Part shown: piece after piece, positions 59,399 to 64,000 of the stretch
Numbering within the stretch: position 1 is the first letter of the stretch
Layout: every line of letters starts with the position of its first letter
Assembly: GCF_020400585.1 (NCBI RefSeq)
Contig: NZ_JAINVF010000008.1
Span: forward strand, 216,638-280,637
DNA length: 64,000 nt
Direction of reading: 5' to 3'
Source: Streptomyces sp. NK08204
GTDB lineage: Bacteria > Actinomycetota > Actinomycetes > Streptomycetales > Streptomycetaceae
Made by a program: the position numbers and the translations under genes
Notes under the pieces: model-generated
The model's input: the letters and a program-made list of their open reading frames with translations, nothing else
What the model was told of the DNA's origin: nothing
Database searches by the model: none

Positions 59399-60487
59399 GT
59401 GTTTGTCGCCTGGAGAGATCTGAAGTTCGCCAAGGGGCGTTTCGCCCTGATGGGGACTGTCATCGTGCTGATCACCCTGCTGGTCGGGCTGTTGTCCGGG
59501 CTGACGGCCGGACTGGGCCAGCAGAACATCTCCGCGATCACGTCTCTGCCCGCCGACAAGATCGCCTTCCAGGCTCCCAGCGGCGGCCAGGACCTGTCGT
59601 ACTCCAACTCCACCGTCACCGAGCAGCAGTGGCAGCAGTGGTCCATGGCGCCCGGCGTCGAGAGCGCCGAACCGCTGGGGATCACCACCACCAAGGCCAC
59701 CGCCGGGGACAAGAGCACCGCCGTCTCCGCCTTCGGTGTCCAGCCGGGCTCCCGCCTCGCCCCGGACAGCAGCAAGATCAGTGACAGCGCGGTGGTGCTG
59801 TCCACCGCGGCCGCCGGCGACCTGGGTGTGAAAGCCGGCGGCTCGCTCACTCTGGCCGGGCGGCGGCTGACGGTGGCCGCCGTGCAGGGCGACGCCTACT
59901 TCAGCCACACCCCGGTCATCTGGACCAGCCTGGATGTCTGGCAGAGGACCGCGCCGCCCACCGGCACCGGCCGTGGCCCCACCGCCACCGTCATCGCCCT
60001 GAACACCACGTCCCGGGTCGACGTGACGGGCACCGACCAGCGGGCCGGCACAAGGACGGTCGCCACCGACGACTCGCTGTCCGCGATCGGCTCCTACCCC
60101 TCCGAGAACGGCTCCCTGCAACTGATGCGCGGCTTCCTGTTCGCCATCTCCGCCCTCGTCATCGGCGCCTTCTTCACCGTCTGGACCATCCAGCGCAGCG
60201 GCGACGTCGCCGTCCTCAAGGCACTGGGCGCCTCCACGGCCAACCTCCTGAAGGACGCTCTCGGCCAGGCCGTGGTCCTGCTCGCCGGCGGCACCCTCCT
60301 CGGCACCGGCATCGCCGCCGCCCTCGGCGCCGCCGTGGCCGGCTCGGCCGTGCCGTTCCTCCTCACCCCCGCCACCGTCCTGCTCCCGGCCGCCGTGATG
60401 ATCCTTCTCGGCGCCCTCGGAGCGGCCCTGTCCATCCGCCGCATCACCTCCGTCGACCCGCTGACCGCCCTGGGGAGCGCCCGATGA
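59399..60487 (+). CDS. FtsX-like ABC transporter permease
   Basis: The GTG at 59399 starts VFVAWRDLKFAKGRFALMGT, the usual beginning of this permease subfamily; GGACAGG lies upstream. The 362-residue protein has one membrane segment near 20-45, a large extracellular domain (about 45-245) and three segments in the C-terminal half (FLFAISALVIGAFFTVWTIQ, then AVVLLAGGTLLGTGIAAALG and AAVMILLGALGAALSI). The ending RRITSVDPLTALGS is the FtsX/MacB permease signature. It works with the ATPase gene overlapping downstream. Divergence from the two-component system suggests a stress-induced efflux or lipid-handling transporter. Confidence 0.9.
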   Translation: MFVAWRDLKFAKGRFALMGTVIVLITLLVGLLSGLTAGLGQQNISAITSLPADKIAFQAPSGGQDLSYSNSTVTEQQWQQWSMAPGVESAEPLGITTTKATAGDKSTAVSAFGVQPGSRLAPDSSKISDSAVVLSTAAAGDLGVKAGGSLTLAGRRLTVAAVQGDAYFSHTPVIWTSLDVWQRTAPPTGTGRGPTATVIALNTTSRVDVTGTDQRAGTRTVATDDSLSAIGSYPSENGSLQLMRGFLFAISALVIGAFFTVWTIQRSGDVAVLKALGASTANLLKDALGQAVVLLAGGTLLGTGIAAALGAAVAGSAVPFLLTPATVLLPAAVMILLGALGAALSIRRITSVDPLTALGSAR

Positions 60488-61227
60488 GCCTGACCCTGAC
60501 CGACATCACCCTCACCTACCCCGACGGCGAGGCCTGCCTGACCGCTCTCGACCAGGTCAGCCTGGAGGTCCCCAAAGGCAGCCTGACCGCCGTGGTCGGC
60601 CCCTCCGGCTCCGGCAAGTCCAGCCTCCTCGCCGTCGCCGCCACCCTGATCAACCCCGATGCCGGCACCGTCACCATCGACGGCACCCCCACCACCGGCC
60701 TGACCCGCGGCGAGCTCACCGAACTGCGCCGCCACAAGATCGGCATCGTCTTCCAGCAGCCCAACCTGCTGCCCTCCCTCACCGCCGCCGAACAACTCCA
60801 GGTCATGGCCCAGATCGACGGCCGCAAACCCCGCACCGCCCGGAACCGCGCCCTGGAACTGCTCGACGCGGTCGGCCTGGCCGACCAGGCCGGACGCCGC
60901 CCCCACCAGCTCTCCGGAGGCCAGCGCCAGCGCGTCAACATCGCCCGCGCCCTGATGAACGACCCCACCGTCCTCCTGGTCGACGAGCCCACCAGCGCCC
61001 TCGACCACGAACGCGGCGCCGCCGTCATCGACCTGATCACCCGCCTCACCCACCAGCAGGCCACCGCCACCGTCCTGGTCACCCACGACCGCACCCACCT
61101 CACCGCCGTCGACCAGATCGCCGAAGTCCACGACGGAAGGCTCCACCTCGCGGCACCAGCCCGCGAAGAGGGTGCGCCCCACGCAGGGGTCCACCCCCGC
61201 ACCCAGACTGCCCGCAGTATGAGATGA
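60484..61227 (+). CDS. ABC transporter ATP-binding protein (MacB/LolD-like)
   Basis: The 247-residue ATPase has Walker A VGPSGSGKSSLLAVAATL (near 39-56), Q-loop IVFQQPNLLPSLTAAEQL, signature QLSGGQRQRVNIARALMNDP (near 141-160), Walker B VLLVDEPTSALD and H-loop VLVTHDRTHL. It is of the LolD/MacB type that pairs with FtsX-like permeases. The start overlaps the permease stop (ATGA). The next genes are transposase debris, so the operon ends here. Confidence 0.95.
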   Translation: MSLTLTDITLTYPDGEACLTALDQVSLEVPKGSLTAVVGPSGSGKSSLLAVAATLINPDAGTVTIDGTPTTGLTRGELTELRRHKIGIVFQQPNLLPSLTAAEQLQVMAQIDGRKPRTARNRALELLDAVGLADQAGRRPHQLSGGQRQRVNIARALMNDPTVLLVDEPTSALDHERGAAVIDLITRLTHQQATATVLVTHDRTHLTAVDQIAEVHDGRLHLAAPAREEGAPHAGVHPRTQTARSMR

Positions 61228-61234
61228 CCTTCCG

Positions 61235-61420
61235 GATCGTGCCGGCCTGCCTGCCACAGCAGCTGGTCGGTGGCCGGCGACGATCCGGTCGATCGGCAGC
61301 AGGGTGCCGTCGAGGATGACGAACGCCTTGCGTGCCGTGGCGCGGGGCGGCCGCGGCAAGGTCCGGGGCGACGGCGGCGGGGCAACGGTTCTGTGGACCG
61401 TCGAAGTCAGCAACCAGCAC
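61235..61420 (-). mobile_element. IS5-family (DDE_Tnp_4-like) transposase fragment
   Basis: The minus strand encodes ATARKAFVILDGTLLPIDRIVAG, the region around the first catalytic aspartate of this transposase family (AFVILDGTLLPIDRI-x-AD-x-P). The sequence after it is scrambled. The same family is seen at 63548-63860. Confidence 0.65.
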
Positions 61421-61432
61421 AAGCAGTCGTAA

Positions 61433-61625
61433 GGGACCGGCTGCCTGATCGCGCCCAACCAGGTGTTCACCGCCTGTCACGCGGCCAGGCCCGGAAAAGA
61501 CGGTGTCGTCACCGTCCGGGACATGGGGAGTGCCGCCTTGACCGACGCGGCGGTGGTGCGGGAGGGCCCAGGGCTGGACGCGGTGCTGCTGAAAGCTGAC
61601 CCCGCTCTGGTCGGGGCCGGCATGA
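61433..61625 (+). pseudogene. Trypsin-like serine protease domain fragment
   Basis: The plus strand gives GTGCLIAPNQVFTACHAA, the region of the catalytic histidine in trypsin-like domains (usually GSG-x-x-I-x-x-x-x-VLTA-x-HV), then VVTVRDMGSAALTDAAVV and GLDAVLLKADPALVGAG with the probable catalytic aspartate. The sequence then loses the frame near 61630, and no GDSGG serine region is present. Such domains occur in actinobacterial multi-domain defence-like (NLR-type) proteins; here only the start is left. Confidence 0.5.
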
Positions 61626-62079
61626 GCGTGGTGCCTCCCCCCAGATCCGCGACCCCATCGCGGCCCTTGCCGAGACCACGACGGCGCCGCGATCCCGGTT
61701 CTGCTCCTGGCCCGCGGACTCGACACCTGGTGGCCGATGTTGCGCCGCCACCTGCGCACCCGGAACGTCGGCCCCATGCGGGAAGCCTGCATCCTCACAC
61801 CCGACGACGCGTTGACCGGCCACCGGCCCGAGGACATCTGCGTAGAGGCGAAAGCCACCTTCGCCCGCCGTGTCCGACTGCTCAACAGGCCGGACACGGC
61901 GACGACACCGGCATCGGGCGCCCCACGGCAGCCAGTGTCCACCACCACATCGCCGCGCTCGCCGACGTACTCGCCCACGCCCACCCCGACTTCGCTCTGA
62001 AGGACCACCCCATGGTGGTTCTGCTCGCGAACGGAGAGGAGCACGTGACCGCCCCCCTGATGCCCCACTGGGGTGCAGC
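61626..62079. other. Unresolved coding debris
   Basis: Different plus-strand frames give protein-like stretches (WWPMLRRHLRTRNVGPMREA at about 61730-61790; HHHIAALADVLAHAHPDFAL at about 61940-62000). They may be the remains of one larger gene, perhaps the one that began with the protease domain, but I do not recognise it. Confidence 0.4.
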
Positions 62080-62165
62080 GGCGTTACATGCCGTACGACC
62101 TCCCGCCCCGGCAGAACGCCTACGGCTACTTCGCCAAGGCGCAGAAGGACGGCATGGTCGGGGCT
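62080..62165 (+). mobile_element. IS5-type transposase N-terminal fragment
   Basis: The plus strand encodes RYMPYDLPPRQNAYGYFAKA and QKDG, matching the N-terminal helix of IS5-type transposases (W-R-Y-x-P-x-D-x-P-P-W-x-x-V-Y-x-Y-F-x-x-W). Only about 28 codons remain. Confidence 0.55.
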
Positions 62166-62219
62166 TCGTCCTGTGGCGGGGCCGCAGGCTGAGACTCTGA
62201 GGACGTCCGGCGCTGGTCG

Positions 62220-63407
62220 TTATCCGGCGATGTACTCGATCTCCGGGTAGCGCGGTGAAGCCCCCCACAGCAGATGCGCGGCGTCCGGGCGGCCGCGTAG
62301 CTGGAGATCGAAGAAGGCGCGCACGGTCGCCCGTACGGCAGCCACCGCCCGGTCGGCGGGGATCGTGCCGATCTGCAGCGTCTTGCGCACCGGCTCGGGG
62401 ACCTGCGGTGCGATGGCCACGATGTCGGTGAAGCAGTTGTGGTCGGCGTCCGCGAGCCGCAGACAGCGGTGCCAGCCGCTCAGCTGCGCCCAGAACGGCG
62501 GCCAGGACCCGTCCTCGTTCAGCCCGTCGTGGACCGCCGTGTCCATCAGCAGGAACGGCCGGTCGAGACCGCGCTCGACCACCGGCCCGTACAGCGCGCC
62601 GTCCAGATCGATGCCGGCCCGTACCCGCTCGTCCAGATACATCACGGAAGCCGACGCGGCACCGCCCCGGGAGTGCCCGAAGGCACCGACCCGCGTGAGG
62701 TCCAGCGTTCCGCGCAGCCCGCGCGGGAGCGGACGTTCCCCGGCGTCGGGGTTGCCGCCCCGCTCCAGCACGGTCAGCTGGTCGAGGACGAACCGCAGAT
62801 CGGCGGCGCGCACCGAGACCGCGGCCGTGCGGGCCTCGTCGCTCGCGTCGTCGGGGCGGTTGACGACCACGCGGCCGTCCGGGAACTCCACCTCGCCCGA
62901 GTCGTAGGGGTGGTCCACCGCGGCCACGACATAGCCCCAGGAGGCCAGTTCCTCGATGACCAGCGTGTTGTAGGTGCGGTCCGACTGGTAGCCCGGCGAG
63001 TGGAGCAGCACCGGCCGACGGCCCGGCCGGACCGGCGCACGGTCCGCGCTGTGGGTCTTCGGGAGCGCATAGCCGTCCACCGCGCCCCCGAAGCGGGCCT
63101 TCAGGGCCCGCTCGGCACCCGCCGGCAGCCAGGGCAGCAGTGCGCGGTCACGTACGTCCGCGGCCGGATACGTCACGGTCACCATCACCTCGCGCGCCTG
63201 CCCCGACCAGGGGTCGGTCCGCGACGGGTCGATCAGGTGCAGCTCCACCGCTCCCACCGGCAGGGGACCGGTCGGCCCGGCCAGCCGGATGGGGATGAGA
63301 TCGGTCGCCGCCGCGGGCGTGGGCACCGACAGGGGAACGGCGGCTGCGGCGGCTACTGCGAGGCCACCGGCTATGAGGGAACGGCGATTCGGGCGTACGG
63401 GAGGCAC
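62220..63407 (-). CDS. Tat-exported alpha/beta hydrolase (platelet-activating-factor acetylhydrolase-like)
   Basis: The GTG at 63407, with AAGGAGCGCA before it, starts a 395-residue protein. A twin-arginine signal is seen (RPNRRSLIAGGLAVAAAAAV). The fold is an alpha/beta hydrolase with the nucleophile serine in VGAFGHSRGGAASASVMYLD near 230-249, an acid in GIDLDGALYGP and a histidine in RLADADHNCFTDIV near 330. A loop RPVLLHSPGYQSDRTYNTLV near 127-146 forms the oxyanion region, and LDGALYGP fits the lipase/PAF-acetylhydrolase-like group. It probably acts as a secreted esterase or lipase. The A+T-rich gap upstream is its promoter region. Confidence 0.9.
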   Translation of the reverse strand: MPPVRPNRRSLIAGGLAVAAAAAVPLSVPTPAAATDLIPIRLAGPTGPLPVGAVELHLIDPSRTDPWSGQAREVMVTVTYPAADVRDRALLPWLPAGAERALKARFGGAVDGYALPKTHSADRAPVRPGRRPVLLHSPGYQSDRTYNTLVIEELASWGYVVAAVDHPYDSGEVEFPDGRVVVNRPDDASDEARTAAVSVRAADLRFVLDQLTVLERGGNPDAGERPLPRGLRGTLDLTRVGAFGHSRGGAASASVMYLDERVRAGIDLDGALYGPVVERGLDRPFLLMDTAVHDGLNEDGSWPPFWAQLSGWHRCLRLADADHNCFTDIVAIAPQVPEPVRKTLQIGTIPADRAVAAVRATVRAFFDLQLRGRPDAAHLLWGASPRYPEIEYIAG

Positions 63408-63547
63408 TGCGCTCCTTCCGTGGCCGGACCCGAGGCGCACTGCGAAATGGTAAAGGGAACGCCATAGTCCGGCCTGCTTATCGTCAAGTTCATGAAATTT
63501 TAGATCACTTGACGTCGAAGGTCAGATCATTTATCGGTTCTCACCGT
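63408..63547. other. A+T-rich promoter region of the hydrolase gene
   Basis: This stretch, especially 63450-63545, is much richer in A+T than the rest. It should hold the minus-strand promoter; no boxes stand out unambiguously. Confidence 0.5.
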
Positions 63548-63860
63548 TCACTTACCGGCGCGGTTCTTCGCGTGGGACCGGTTCACCGCCTGCTGACCGG
63601 TAGAAAGGGTCTCCCCCCGGCCCCAGCACGGGGCGCGGACCGTGCCGTCGGCACCCCGGTAGCCCTTGTCGGCCCAGCACGTGATGCCGGCCTCGGCGAG
63701 GGCGTCGACGATGCCGTGTTCGCGAGCCGCGCGGACGTCGTGGACGGCGCCTGGCAAGGCCGGTGAGGCCCGCAACAACCGGCCGAAGGGATGGCGAGGA
63801 CCTGCACGTCGCTCGCCCGGCGTTACAAGGTGTCGACATGGTGGCCAAAGTCCTTGCACC
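63548..63860 (-). mobile_element. IS5-family transposase fragment
   Basis: The minus strand encodes GRLLRASPALPGAVHDVRAA, REHGIVDALAEAGITCWADK and GYRGADGTVRAPCWGRG, then LSTGQQAVNRSHAKNRAG. This is the middle and second-aspartate region of the same transposase family as the fragment at 61235. The start is frameshifted and the C-terminus is missing. From 63861 to the window end nothing else is recognisable. Confidence 0.75.
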
Positions 63861-64000
63861 TCCGGTGTCCTCGAAGCGGAAAGACTCCGCCGCCGCGTCA
63901 GAGTGTGCTGGAGTGTGCGACATCCCGCGAGTTCTCCTGAGTCCCGCTGGGTGCCCGAGGCCGTGGCCAGGGGCTTCTTCCTCCTTCGGGTGTTCCGCCG

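Noticed and set aside
61235..63860. The two IS5-family fragments as ends of one element split by the hydrolase gene
   Set aside because: Both are on the minus strand, but the N-terminal piece lies at the lower coordinate, the wrong order for a simple split; two separate copies are more likely.

Overview
The window looks like chromosomal DNA of a Streptomyces or a close actinomycete. The base composition is about 70% G+C with coding sequence strongly biased to G/C in third positions. It carries mycothiol-linked DinB-like enzymes, SpoIIE-type phosphatases with PAS/GAF sensors, GTG starts, ATGA/GTGA start-stop overlaps and rare TTA leucine codons. No rRNA, tRNA, CRISPR array or phage was recognised. 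Many short transposase remnants from five or more families, mostly in the right half, suggest an accessory chromosome-arm region that has decayed after repeated insertion.

Region 1 (1-12.5 kb) is signalling and detoxification. It holds three PP2C/SpoIIE-type phosphatases (one cut by the window edge), a MarR regulator divergent from a maleylpyruvate-isomerase-like enzyme, a NUDIX hydrolase, an alpha/beta hydrolase, an AraC regulator divergent from a TauE/SafE exporter, and a SnoaL-like protein. A fourth phosphatase lies at 31.5 kb.

Region 2 (12.5-22.4 kb) is the most interesting part. An unusually A+T-rich 0.6-kb upstream region leads into a tightly coupled seven-gene operon: P-loop kinase-like protein, GH3-type adenylating/amide synthetase, carboxyl-type O-methyltransferase, FAD monooxygenase, an unrecognised protein with faint class-I tRNA-synthetase-like features, another unrecognised protein, and a LysR-type effector domain without its DNA-binding part. 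A convergent HSL-type esterase follows. I infer a small biosynthetic cluster without PKS or NRPS genes, probably making a methylated, oxidised amide.

Region 3 (22.7-33.6 kb) has a VOC protein, a decayed DUF4157 gene, a CtaG/DUF2243 membrane pair, a leaderless GntR-ABC transporter operon, a frameshifted SMI1/KNR4 gene, cupin and DUF1062 genes, a membrane-bound phosphatase and an orphan FAD subunit of a molybdenum hydroxylase.

Region 4 (34-51 kb) has a secreted lytic transglycosylase with a structured leader (possible c-di-AMP riboswitch), a nitrilase-family hydrolase, hsp18 plus DUF2267, two MFS transporters, a large repeat-like protein, an FG-GAP protein, a microcin-immunity-like carboxypeptidase and a secreted HEYGE-motif protein. 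The second MFS gene and the ORF coupled to it both carry early TTA codons.

Region 5 (51-64 kb) is rich in pseudogenes: DinB, glutamate decarboxylase, IS256, ISL3 and IS5 remnants, and a trypsin-like fragment. Between them are a SUKH-3 immunity gene, a class II glutamine amidotransferase, a NUDIX gene, a two-component system divergent from an FtsX-type ABC transporter, and a Tat-exported alpha/beta hydrolase.
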